The notes beneath the pieces are model-generated. The model was not told the DNA's origin. It made no database searches and was given only the letters and a program-made list of their open reading frames with translations. DNA of 64,000 nt from Pseudohoeflea suaedae (GTDB lineage Bacteria; Pseudomonadota; Alphaproteobacteria; Rhizobiales; Rhizobiaceae). Positions 6,922-15,062 of this stretch are shown here, one piece after another; the stretch's first letter is position 1, and every line of letters begins with the position of its first letter. A program made the position numbers and the translations under genes. Location of the stretch: assembly GCF_004354915.1 (NCBI RefSeq), contig NZ_SMSI01000001.1, forward strand, positions 1,426,001 to 1,490,000, written 5' to 3'.

Positions 6922-7971
6922 TTACTTCCACCTGATCCGGTAGCGCATGAGCATCATGGCGGTGACCATGGTGAGAAGGGCGGAGGCGACCATGACCTGG
7001 GCGATGTAGCTCGGAACGTTTGCCGACCGGCTCATGGCATCGGCTCCGACGAAGATGCCGGCCACGAAGATCGCGGCGAGCACGACGCCGAGCGGATTGA
7101 GCATGGCGAGCATGGCGACGACGATGCCGGTGTAGCCGTATCCCGGCGACAGATCGAGCGTCAGGTTGCCCTTCAGGCCCGCGACTTCCGAGAAGCCGGC
7201 CAGTGCCGCAAGGCCGCCTGAAATCAGCGCTGTCTTGGCGATCACGCGATTGACCGGAATGCCGGCAAAGCGCGCGGCTTCCGCGTTGTGGCCGACGGCG
7301 CGCATCTCGTAGCCGAGCACGGTCTTCTTCATGATGAACCAGACGATGCCGGCCGACACGATGGCGAGAACGAACCCGTAATGCAGCCGCTTGCCCGTTA
7401 TGATGCGCGGCAGCTTGGCTTCGGCGATGATGCGTTTGGATTGCGGCCAGCCGAGCCCCATCGGGTCCTTGAGCGGACCTTCGAGCAGAAGCGAGACGAA
7501 CAGGATCACGATGAAGTTGAGAAGCAGCGTGGTCACCACTTCGTCCACGCCGAAACGGGTCTTCAGGATTGCCGGGCCGAGCAGAACGAGGGCGCCTGCC
7601 AGCATCGCCGCGACCATGATGATCGGGATCAGCCCGAACGACGGAATGGTGATCGCCCCGGTGCCGAGCACCACGGTCATCACCGCGCCGATATAGAGCT
7701 GGGCTTCCGCCCCGATGTTCCAGAGCCGCGCGCGGAAGGCAACCGCAACGGCCAGGCCGGTGAAGATGAGCGGCGTGGCGCGCGTCAGCGTTTCCAGAAG
7801 CGCGAACTGTGTTCCGGCGGCACCCTTGATCACCAGCGAGAAGACGTTGAACGGATTGGCGCCCGCCAGCATCACGAGGATCGAGGAAAAGATCACGGCA
7901 CCCGCGATGGCAAGCGCGGTGAAGCCGAGCGTGCGCGCAAGCGACGGGTTGGGGCGGGGTTCAAGCCGCAT
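6922..7971 (-). CDS. BMP-type nucleoside ABC transporter permease (first permease)
   Basis: A 349-aa polytopic membrane protein of the YufP type (BPD_transp_2). After the start MRLEPRPNPS come about nine hydrophobic helices. The family segments GLAVAVAFRARLWNIGAEAQ and FGVDEVVTTLLLNFI are typical of permeases in purine and nucleoside ABC systems, and the loop MRAVGHNAEAARFAGI is the probable coupling helix contacting the ATPase. The start codon overlaps the ATPase gene by 11 nt. It should heterodimerise with the permease at 5293-6234. Confidence 0.94.
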   Translation of the reverse strand: MRLEPRPNPSLARTLGFTALAIAGAVIFSSILVMLAGANPFNVFSLVIKGAAGTQFALLETLTRATPLIFTGLAVAVAFRARLWNIGAEAQLYIGAVMTVVLGTGAITIPSFGLIPIIMVAAMLAGALVLLGPAILKTRFGVDEVVTTLLLNFIVILFVSLLLEGPLKDPMGLGWPQSKRIIAEAKLPRIITGKRLHYGFVLAIVSAGIVWFIMKKTVLGYEMRAVGHNAEAARFAGIPVNRVIAKTALISGGLAALAGFSEVAGLKGNLTLDLSPGYGYTGIVVAMLAMLNPLGVVLAAIFVAGIFVGADAMSRSANVPSYIAQVMVASALLTMVTAMMLMRYRIRWK

Positions 7972-9523
7972 GGATGGTGTCTCCCGCAGGGCCCTGATCC
8001 ATGCCGTGACCGGCCATCAGGATGCCGAGTTCGCGCTGGCTGCGTTCGCCGCGCAGGGAAGGTGCCGATAGCCGGCCCTCCGACATGACCACGATGCGGT
8101 CGGACAGCGACTGGATTTCGTCGAGATCCTCGGAGATCAGGAGGATGGCCGCACCGCGGTCGCGCGCCTCGATCAGCTTGCGGTGCACATAGGAAACCGC
8201 GCCGATATCGAGCCCGCGCGTCGGCTGGCTGGCGAGGATGACGTCCGGATCGCCATCGAGCGCCCGGCCGAGAATGAGCTTCTGCATGTTGCCGCCCGAC
8301 AGAAGCCGCACGCGTGCATTCTCGGACGGGCATTTGACGTCGTAGTCCGCGATGATCTCGCGGGCGAAGGCCGCGGCAGCGTTCCAGTCGATGATGCCGA
8401 AGCGGGAGAAGCGACGGGTCGGATAGGCCTCGGAGATGACGTTTTCCGCCACGCTCATGTCGCCGATCATGCCGGTCGCGTGGCGATCCTCCGGAATGCG
8501 GCCGAGCTTGTTGGCGAGCGCCTTGCGCGGGCTCCAGCCGCTCATCGTTTCACCGTGGATCCGGATCGACCCCGACGTCAGCGGCAGCGTGCCGGCGATT
8601 GCCGCGGCAAGTGCTGCTTGGCCGTTGCCGGAAATGCCGGCAAGCCCGGTGATTTCACCGGCGCGCAGTTCGAGCGTGATGGCGTCGAGGCCCGCGCCAC
8701 CCTCGGCTTTGGTCGACGCCTTCTCCAGGGCGAAAAGCACCTTGCCCGGGATGGCGGGCGAGACGTCGTCCTGGGGAAGTTCGGAGCCGACCATCAGCTG
8801 GGCGAGGTCGTGCGTATCGGTTTCGCCGATCTGGCGTGCACCGGCCACGGTGCCCGAACGCAACACGACGACGCGATCGCAGACAGCCATCACCTCGTGA
8901 AGCTTGTGCGAAATGAAGATGACCGACAGACCGTCCGCGACCAGTTTCTTCAGCGTGTTGAAGAGCGCCTCGACCTCCATCGGGGTCAGAACGGCTGTCG
9001 GCTCGTCGAGTATGAGAATGCGGGCATCGCGGTAGAGCGCCTTGAGGATTTCGACGCGCTGGCGTTCGCCAACGGAAAGGTCGCTGATCTGCCTGTCGGG
9101 GTCGACTGCGAGGCCGTAATCGGCTGCGAGCTTCGAAATGCGCTCGCGTGCGGCCCTGCGGTCGAGAAAGGGGCGCCAGATCGACTGCGTGCCGAGGGCG
9201 ATATTGTCGAGAACGCTCATCTGTTCGGCGAGCGTGAAGTGCTGATGCACCATGCCGACGCCTGCATTAAGCGCTGCGCGGGGATCGCCCGGGGCGAGGC
9301 GTTCGCCGAAGACCTCGATGTCGCCCTCATCGGCCGTGTAGTGGCCGAAAAGAATGTTCATCAACGTTGTCTTGCCGGCACCGTTCTCGCCAAGGAGCGC
9401 CACCACCTCGCCGCGCCTGAGCGTCAGCGAGATGGCGTTGTTCGCGGTCAGTTTGCCGAAACGTTTTGTGATCCCCGAAAGGCGGAGAACCTCCTCCGCC
9501 TTTCCCGCAGCATTCTCGTCCAT
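7961..9523 (-). CDS. Nucleoside ABC transporter ATPase, double-domain (YufO/RbsA type)
   Basis: A 520-aa cytoplasmic protein with two nucleotide-binding domains. The first has Walker A GENGAGKTT, the signature LSVGERQRVEI and Walker B ILILDEPTAVLTP. The second has the degenerate P-loop GISGNGQAAL (no GKT/S), the signature LSGGNMQKLILGR and Walker B VILASQPTRGLD with Glu replaced by Gln. That asymmetry is usual in RbsA/YufO-like ATPases, where only one site hydrolyses well. Its start overlaps the stop of the binding-protein gene by 1 nt (TGATG). Confidence 0.95.
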   Translation of the reverse strand: MDENAAGKAEEVLRLSGITKRFGKLTANNAISLTLRRGEVVALLGENGAGKTTLMNILFGHYTADEGDIEVFGERLAPGDPRAALNAGVGMVHQHFTLAEQMSVLDNIALGTQSIWRPFLDRRAARERISKLAADYGLAVDPDRQISDLSVGERQRVEILKALYRDARILILDEPTAVLTPMEVEALFNTLKKLVADGLSVIFISHKLHEVMAVCDRVVVLRSGTVAGARQIGETDTHDLAQLMVGSELPQDDVSPAIPGKVLFALEKASTKAEGGAGLDAITLELRAGEITGLAGISGNGQAALAAAIAGTLPLTSGSIRIHGETMSGWSPRKALANKLGRIPEDRHATGMIGDMSVAENVISEAYPTRRFSRFGIIDWNAAAAFAREIIADYDVKCPSENARVRLLSGGNMQKLILGRALDGDPDVILASQPTRGLDIGAVSYVHRKLIEARDRGAAILLISEDLDEIQSLSDRIVVMSEGRLSAPSLRGERSQRELGILMAGHGMDQGPAGDTIHAA

Positions 9524-10548
9524 CAGTTGGACTTCGGCTCCTCGTCGTTGATCTCGACGGTGAACGCGCCGGACGTGATGGCTTCGCGCTTTTCGTCGAC
9601 CATCTTCATGGCCTCTTCCGGAACCTTGCCTTCGAAAGTGCCGAGCGGAGCGAGAGAGGCGCCGCCCTCCTTCATGAAGGAATAGACGCCGTAGTCTTCA
9701 GCCTTGAAGTTGCCGGCCTTGACCTTCTCGATGGCCGCGTCGAGCGTCGGCTCGAAGTGCCAGATCGCCGAGGCCACGACCGTGTCCGGGTAGTCGGCCT
9801 GGGTGTCGATCACGTTGCCGATGGCGAGCAGGCCCTTCTCCTTGGCTGCGTCGGAAACACCGAAGCGCTCGGCGTAGAGGATATCCGCACCCGCATCGAT
9901 CTGCGCGAAAGCGGTTTCCTTGGCCTTGGGCGGATCGAACCACGAACCGATGAAGGCCACCTGGAACTTCACGTCCGGATTGATCTCCTTGGCGCCCGCC
10001 ATGAAGGCCTGCATCAGGCGGTTGACTTCCGGGATCGGATAGCCGCCGACCATGCCGATATTGTTGGTCTTGGTCATCGCGCCTGCAATGATGCCGGTCA
10101 GGTAGGAGGCGTCCTGGATATAGTTGTCGAAGACCGCGAAGTTGGGATGCGCGTCGTCGGGCTTGAAGGACGAACCGATGAGGAACGCCTTGTCCGGATA
10201 ATCGTCGGCGACCGCGCGGGCGGCGTCTTCCACGGCGAAGGCCTCGCCGACGATCAACTCGTTGCCGGCTTCCGCATATTCCCGCATCACGCGCTCATAA
10301 TCGTTGTTGGAAACGCTTTCCGAGAAGACATATTCGATGTCGCCGCGTTCCTGGGCGGCGAGGGCCGCCTTGTGGATGCGGCTCACCCACTGCTGCTCCA
10401 CCGGCACGGTGTAGATGGCGGCGACCTTGATCGGGTCTTCCGCGTAAGCCGTGCCAAGGAGCCCGGGTGCGGTCAGGGCGAGGGCGCCGAGCGCGCTCGC
10501 CGCCAGAATCTGGCGACGCTTGAAGAGGAAATTCGAAGAGTTCGACAT
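9523..10548 (-). CDS. BMP family ABC transporter substrate-binding protein
   Basis: A 341-aa periplasmic binding protein. The start at 10548 (MSNSSNFLFKRRQIL) has AGGAG at good spacing and gives a twin-arginine-like or Sec signal peptide (KRRQILAASALGALALTAPG) cleaved near AYA. The mature protein begins with the strand IKVAAIYTVPVEQQWVSRIH and has the Bmp/PnrA-like fold, with GSSFKPDDAHPNFAVFDNY and YAERFGVSDAAKEKG as recognisable parts. PnrA and BmpA relatives bind purine nucleosides. It is the first gene of the operon, consistent with high expression and with the nucleobase deaminase at the operon's end. Confidence 0.94.
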   Translation of the reverse strand: MSNSSNFLFKRRQILAASALGALALTAPGLLGTAYAEDPIKVAAIYTVPVEQQWVSRIHKAALAAQERGDIEYVFSESVSNNDYERVMREYAEAGNELIVGEAFAVEDAARAVADDYPDKAFLIGSSFKPDDAHPNFAVFDNYIQDASYLTGIIAGAMTKTNNIGMVGGYPIPEVNRLMQAFMAGAKEINPDVKFQVAFIGSWFDPPKAKETAFAQIDAGADILYAERFGVSDAAKEKGLLAIGNVIDTQADYPDTVVASAIWHFEPTLDAAIEKVKAGNFKAEDYGVYSFMKEGGASLAPLGTFEGKVPEEAMKMVDEKREAITSGAFTVEINDEEPKSN

Positions 10549-10736
10549 GTCAGACGCTCCTGTTTGAAACTGGTCCCGTTTTCTTGAAATTTTGACCAAA
10601 CGTTAAAAGACTACCTTGGGGTTGGCAATGCTCGAACATTGCGAAATCCCATAAAAATGCACAGTCGTTGGGCACCTCTTCGGGGTGCCTGTTTTGGCGT
10701 CGTCTGCGCTGGTCGATTGGTCGGACCGTCCGGGTA

Positions 10737-11531
10737 TCAGACGGTCGGCAGATGGGTCCTGGCCAGTGTCTCGATCGCGTCATAGACGCCGGGGCCACCG
10801 GCGACGAGGGGAACGCGCTGGGCCGTAAGTGCTTCCGGCGCCGGCATCAGCACCGTGCCGCCCGCTTCGGTGATCATCAGCATTCCGGCAAGGCAGTCCC
10901 ACGGGTTCATCGATTCCTCGATATAGCCGATCAGCCGGCCCGCGGCGGCATAGGCGAGCATCAGGCCGCCGGACGCGTTGCGGAAGAACATGCCGCCCTG
11001 TCCGAGAAGGTCGGCGAGAACGGCAATTGCGGCCTTCTCGTCTTCCCGGGCCGCATAGCCCGCGCCGACCGAACCTTCGCCGAGGCTCGTGGCGTCCGAC
11101 ACCTTCATCGGACGGCCGTTGACGAAGGCGCCCTTGCCGCGTGCGGCGGAGAAGGTCTCGCCGCTGCAGGGTTCCTCGATGACGCCGACTTCGATCTCGC
11201 CATCCTTGACGGCTGCGATGATCACGCACCATTGCGGAATGCCGGAGACGAAATTGGCGGTACCGTCGATCGGGTCGATGACCCAGGTCCATCCGGAGGT
11301 GCCGGATGTTGGCGCATGCTCTTCCCCGACAATCGCATCATCCGGATAAGCCTTGGCAATCTCCGCACGGATGAATGTTTCGGTGTCGCGATCGGCTTCC
11401 GATACCAGATCCTGATGGCCTTTTTTCTCGATGGTCAGCGTTTCGAGCTTGCGGAACGAGGCAAGCGCGCTCGAACCTGCGCGCTGGGCGAGATCGATGG
11501 CAAAGGAGAGGCGGTCGGAATTGTCGGCCAT
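10737..11531 (-). CDS. Inositol monophosphatase family protein
   Basis: A 264-aa lithium-sensitive-phosphatase-fold enzyme. Metal-binding motifs are complete: GEEH (about residue 70), the signature WVIDPIDGTANFVSG, and the C-terminal NPWDCLAGMLMITEAGG. It should hydrolyse a sugar or inositol phosphate or 3'-phosphoadenosine nucleotides with Mg2+. No sequence feature separates SuhB, histidinol-phosphatase or CysQ roles with certainty; the absence of an RNA polymerase-binding tail argues against classic SuhB. It is transcribed alone, with clear intergenic space on both sides. Confidence 0.88.
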   Translation of the reverse strand: MADNSDRLSFAIDLAQRAGSSALASFRKLETLTIEKKGHQDLVSEADRDTETFIRAEIAKAYPDDAIVGEEHAPTSGTSGWTWVIDPIDGTANFVSGIPQWCVIIAAVKDGEIEVGVIEEPCSGETFSAARGKGAFVNGRPMKVSDATSLGEGSVGAGYAAREDEKAAIAVLADLLGQGGMFFRNASGGLMLAYAAAGRLIGYIEESMNPWDCLAGMLMITEAGGTVLMPAPEALTAQRVPLVAGGPGVYDAIETLARTHLPTV

Positions 11532-11751
11532 GAAGGCGTCCTTTCGGAATGCGGTAAGGGCAGGGATGATCCCCGCGCGACTGGCTGCATCCGGATACTC
11601 CCGGCGTTCCGGCTTGCCAACCCGCTTGGGGCGCTATCCCCTTGCATGTTTGCCTGTGAAGGTTTGATGACGGCCCTTGGCGAAACGGGCCAGCGCTTTT
11701 CCTGCCGCTCCTTTTCCACTAGGTCTCGTGTTGAGAGCGAAGGAGTGCCGC

Positions 11752-12276
11752 ATGAAGATCGTCGCCGTTACCATTTCCGACCGCGCCAGCAAGGGCGAGT
11801 ATGAGGACAAGTCCGGCCCGGCGCTGGAGGACTGGTGCCGCAAGGCGATAGCCTCGGATTTCGAGATGGTCCGCCGCATCGTCCCGGACGGCATGGAGAG
11901 CGTGCGCGATACGCTGATCGATCTTTGCGACAACGAGAAGGCGGATTTGATCCTGACCACCGGCGGCACGGGCCCGAGCCCGCGCGACCTGACACCGGAA
12001 GCCATGCGTGAAGTCATCACCATGGAACTGCCCGGCTTTGGCGAACTGATGCGCCGGGTAAGCCTCGAGGAGGTGCCGACGGCCATCCTCTCGCGTCAGA
12101 CGGCAGGCGTGCGCGGCACGACGCTGATCGTCAATGTGCCCGGCAAGCCTGCCGCGATCGACACCTGCCTGAAGGCCGTCTTCCCGGCCATACCCTATTG
12201 CCTCGACTTGATCGGCGCCGGCCGTGTCGAGGCCAATGAAGGCTTCATAAAGGCGTTCCGCCCGAAGGGTGCGTAA
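11752..12276 (+). CDS. mog: Molybdopterin adenylyltransferase (MogA/MoaB family)
   Basis: A 174-aa protein starting at 11752 behind AAGGAG. It has the MoCF-binding signature LILTTGGTGPSPRDLTPEA and the second motif LIVNVPGKPAAI. The enzyme adenylates molybdopterin before molybdate insertion in molybdenum-cofactor synthesis in the cytoplasm. The segment GEYEDKSGPAL near the N-terminus is typical of the MogA branch. No other moa or moe gene is nearby. Confidence 0.92.
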   Translation: MKIVAVTISDRASKGEYEDKSGPALEDWCRKAIASDFEMVRRIVPDGMESVRDTLIDLCDNEKADLILTTGGTGPSPRDLTPEAMREVITMELPGFGELMRRVSLEEVPTAILSRQTAGVRGTTLIVNVPGKPAAIDTCLKAVFPAIPYCLDLIGAGRVEANEGFIKAFRPKGA

Positions 12277-12353
12277 GACTGCAGGTCTGTACGACGTCGC
12301 CCATAGCCAATGAATTGTCTCTTTCGCCACTTGCGGGGTGTTGCGCGGTTCGC

Positions 12354-12556
12354 ATAGGTTGGTCGGCGATGGTTCCCGCGTCAGACGAAGCGAGGCGGGA
12401 TGTAAAAGGGAACACGGTGAGGCGTACCCATCAGGGACCGAAACCGTGGCTGCCCCCGCAACTGTAAGCGGTTGCCGAATCCGGACATGCCACTGGCGCG
12501 AATGTGCCGGGAAGGCGGATGAGGCGAGAACCGCGAGCCAGGAAACCTGCCATCCA
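12354..12556 (+). promoter_or_regulatory. Cobalamin (B12) riboswitch
   Basis: The 343-nt leader between mog and the CbiM gene contains the hallmark elements of the adenosylcobalamin riboswitch: the GGTTCCCGCG and GGGAACACGGTGAGGCG arms, the conserved core TGCCCCCGCAACTGTAAGCGG, and the B12 box GCCAGGAAACCTGCC at 12537-12551. Binding of cobalamin should reduce expression of the CbiM gene whose ribosome binding site lies about 50 nt downstream. Confidence 0.95.
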
Positions 12557-12619
12557 GCGGACGGAAATGTCCAACCTTCAACCCGGAACCGCACGGTGGG
12601 TGCGGACAGGAGCACACAG

Positions 12620-13300
12620 ATGCATATCGAACCCGGCGTCGTCGACGGCGCCAAGATCGCGCTCAGCTATGCGACCGCAATCGCCTCGCTCGGCCTCGCA
12701 GCCAGGATGTCGGCAAAAACCCTCGGCGAGGAAGGCGGCGTTTCAGCCCTTCTGTCGCGTTCGGTGATTGCCACCGGCCTCGTTTTCTCGTTCTTCGAAA
12801 TCCTGCCGCACTACCCGGTCGGCGTATCCGAAGTTCACCTCATTCTCGGCTCGACGCTCTATCTTCTCTTTGGCGCCGGCCCGGCTGCCATCGGTCTGGC
12901 CATGGGACTTCTCCTGCAGGGCCTGTTCTTCGCACCTTTCGACCTGCCGCAATACGGCATGAACGTCACCACGCTTCTGGTGCCGCTCTGGGGCGTTTCC
13001 GTGCTTGCCGGGAAGATCATCCGCAAGGATACGGCATACGTCGATCTGGGCTACGGTCAGGCGCTGGCGCTGTCGAGCGCCTACCAGGCCGGTATCGTCG
13101 GCTGGGTCGGCTTCTGGGCGCTCTACGGTCACGGCTTCACGGCCGCCAACCTGGCCTCGATCGGCTCGTTCGGTGCAGCCTACATGCTGGTGATCGTGCT
13201 CGAGCCGCTCATCGATCTGGCCGTGCTCGCCGGCGCCAAGGCAGCACGGACCCTGTCCTCCGGCCCGCTCTTCTACTCGCGCCTTCACCAGGCCGCGTAA
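12620..13300 (+). CDS. CbiM-family cobalt transporter membrane protein, solo
   Basis: A 226-aa polytopic protein starting at 12620 (MHIEPGVVDGAK) behind AGGAG. The MHI start places His2 where CbiM substrate-binding proteins hold the metal with the N-terminal amine. About six hydrophobic helices follow, with YPVGVSEVHLILGSTLYLL matching the CbiM segment that provides a further His ligand (His in SEVH). It is the only gene under the cobalamin riboswitch and is followed by a terminator; no cbiN, cbiQ or cbiO lies nearby. It probably imports Co2+ for B12 synthesis, alone or with ECF parts encoded elsewhere. Confidence 0.88.
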   Translation: MHIEPGVVDGAKIALSYATAIASLGLAARMSAKTLGEEGGVSALLSRSVIATGLVFSFFEILPHYPVGVSEVHLILGSTLYLLFGAGPAAIGLAMGLLLQGLFFAPFDLPQYGMNVTTLLVPLWGVSVLAGKIIRKDTAYVDLGYGQALALSSAYQAGIVGWVGFWALYGHGFTAANLASIGSFGAAYMLVIVLEPLIDLAVLAGAKAARTLSSGPLFYSRLHQAA

Positions 13301-13341
13301 GCGATTCAGAAACAAGCGGCTTCTTGCTGTTTGACTGTGAA

Positions 13342-13369
13342 GCCCCGGCCCGAAACGGCCGGGGTTTTT
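13342..13369 (+). terminator. Rho-independent terminator after the CbiM gene
   Basis: CCCCGGCC-CGAAAC-GGCCGGGG is a perfect 8-bp GC stem followed by TTTTT, 42 nt past the CbiM stop codon. Confidence 0.93.
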
Positions 13370-13497
13370 CGTTGTCCCCAGATCGCCACGGGCTTCTTCT
13401 TCAAACTGCAATATTTGCAATCTATCGCCAGCCTGATGCATGGTCATGGCAAAAGAGCCGTCCCTGATCGGGACGCCGGGTAGTATGGAGTACGTCT

Positions 13498-15039
13498 GTG
13501 AGCGAGATCGAACTCAAGTTCATGGTCGAGGAGGGACGGGGAAGGCCGGTCTGGAACCGCGCCATCGAACTCGGCTATGCCCATGCCGAACCGTCCGTAC
13601 GCCAGCTTGAAAGCATCTATTACGACACACCGGACAAGCGGCTGCGCAAGGCAGGAATATCGCTGCGTATCCGCCGCGACGGCGACAGGTGGCTCCAGAC
13701 GGTCAAATACAAGCGGCGGCTCAATGCCGGCCTGTCGCGGGCCGAGGAGTTCGAGGTGGAGGTGCCCGGCAAGACGGTCGAGCTTCTGGCCATTCCGGAT
13801 GACAAGGCACGAAGGAAGGTCCGCTCGAAGATCGGCGACGATCCGGTCGAGCCGGTCTGCTGGACGATGATCAATCGCCGCGCCGACAAGATCCATCTCG
13901 ATGACGGCTCGGTGGTCGAGCTCGCGCTCGATACCGGCCTGATTTCCGCCGGCGACCATTCCGTCGATTTCTGCGAAGTCGAGATCGAGTTGGTCGAGGG
14001 CGAAGCACGCTCGCTTTATGCGCTGGCGGGAAAACTGTTTCCGGAAGGGGGTTTGCGGTTTTCACGCTTCTCCAAGGCCGAGCGTGGCTACATGCTGGCC
14101 GAGAAAGGCGTGATCGAACCCGAACCCACGGCGCGCCGCGCCAGGCCCGTTGCGCTCGATCCCGATGAGAGCGTGCGGGACGCCATGCGTGCAACGTTTC
14201 GTGAATGTATCGAGCAGATTTCCCTCAACATCCCGGTGGTCGAGCAGACCATCGAACCGGAAGGCCCCCACCAGCTGCGGATCGGTCTCAGGCGTCTCAG
14301 AAGCCTCCTCATGGTCTTCGGACCGGTGGCCGACGAAACCCGCTTGCGTCTCCTGGCGGCAGATGCCCGCTGGCTTTTTTCCGGCGCGGGAGAATTGCGT
14401 GACATCGAAGCCGTGATTGCCGATGTCATCCGCCCGCTCGCCGAGGCCAATCCCGAGGAGACCGGTTTCGAGGCACTGATTTCAGCTCTCCAACGCCAGG
14501 CCGCAAGCCGGCGCGCCAGGCTGCGCGCACTGCTTGGCGACGTGCGCACCCAAGGTTTCCTGCTCGACCTGTCGCTGATGTCCGAAACTCTGGGCGAGGG
14601 CAGCGCCGAAGCCGGCGATCTTGACCAGCCTCTTTCCGGCTTTGCCGAAAAGGCGCTGTCCAGACGCTGGCACAAGGCGCGGAAGAAGGCGGGAGACGAG
14701 GTCGGTAAACTCGAGATCGAGGGGCGACACGAACTGCGCAAGGAGCTCAAGAAGCTCCGTTATCTCGTCGAGTTCTTCGCCCCGCTGTACAGGAAGAAGG
14801 ACGTCAAGGCGTTCCTCGGGCAGCTCAAGTCTATCCAGACGGTTCTCGGCGATGTCGTGGATGCAAACGTGGCGCGCCAGCTCTTTCGGGATGCGGGTCT
14901 GATCGAAGAGACGGACCCCGGCCTGCAGCGCGCGATCGGCTGGGTCATCGGATCGGGAAAGGTCAAGGCGCGGCTTGAATGGGCGCACGCCGCCGATCTC
15001 TGGAAGGATCTGGAGAAGGCCGGCCCCTTCTGGAAGTAA
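13498..15039 (+). CDS. CYTH and CHAD domain protein, probable inorganic triphosphatase
   Basis: A 513-aa protein with a GTG start at 13498, chosen because GGAG lies 7 nt upstream and the second residues give the CYTH signature ExExK as EIELKF. The N-terminal CYTH domain (about 1-200) contains ESIYYDTPDKRLRKAG and SLRIRRDG, phosphate-binding strands of triphosphate tunnel enzymes. The C-terminal CHAD domain (about 220-510) is helical and rich in conserved His, Arg and Lys (HQLRIGLRRLRSLL and HELRKELKKLRYLVEFF), which binds polyphosphate. Such proteins hydrolyse inorganic triphosphate and associate with polyphosphate granules. The stop codon lies inside a strong hairpin shared with convergent cysN. 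Confidence 0.92.
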   Translation: MSEIELKFMVEEGRGRPVWNRAIELGYAHAEPSVRQLESIYYDTPDKRLRKAGISLRIRRDGDRWLQTVKYKRRLNAGLSRAEEFEVEVPGKTVELLAIPDDKARRKVRSKIGDDPVEPVCWTMINRRADKIHLDDGSVVELALDTGLISAGDHSVDFCEVEIELVEGEARSLYALAGKLFPEGGLRFSRFSKAERGYMLAEKGVIEPEPTARRARPVALDPDESVRDAMRATFRECIEQISLNIPVVEQTIEPEGPHQLRIGLRRLRSLLMVFGPVADETRLRLLAADARWLFSGAGELRDIEAVIADVIRPLAEANPEETGFEALISALQRQAASRRARLRALLGDVRTQGFLLDLSLMSETLGEGSAEAGDLDQPLSGFAEKALSRRWHKARKKAGDEVGKLEIEGRHELRKELKKLRYLVEFFAPLYRKKDVKAFLGQLKSIQTVLGDVVDANVARQLFRDAGLIEETDPGLQRAIGWVIGSGKVKARLEWAHAADLWKDLEKAGPFWK

Positions 15040-15049
15040 GGGGCCGGCC
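15018..15049. terminator. Bidirectional hairpin overlapping the CHAD gene stop
   Basis: A perfect 12-bp inverted repeat (GGCCGGCCCCTT / AAGGGGCCGGCC) with an 8-nt loop covers the last codons and stop of the CYTH-CHAD gene and faces the end of cysN. It lacks a clear T-run, so efficiency as a terminator is uncertain. Confidence 0.6.
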
Positions 15050-15062
15050 GATCACGGGAAGA

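Noticed and set aside
8183-9685. 500-codon plus-strand frame over the transporter ATPase
   Set aside because: It is antisense to the double ATPase with intact Walker and signature motifs.
10671-10694. Hairpin GGCACC...GGTGCC upstream of the BMP operon as a terminator
   Set aside because: The stem is short, and no gene ends on the strand where the T residues would follow it. It may be part of the intergenic end of the phosphatase gene, but the evidence is too weak.
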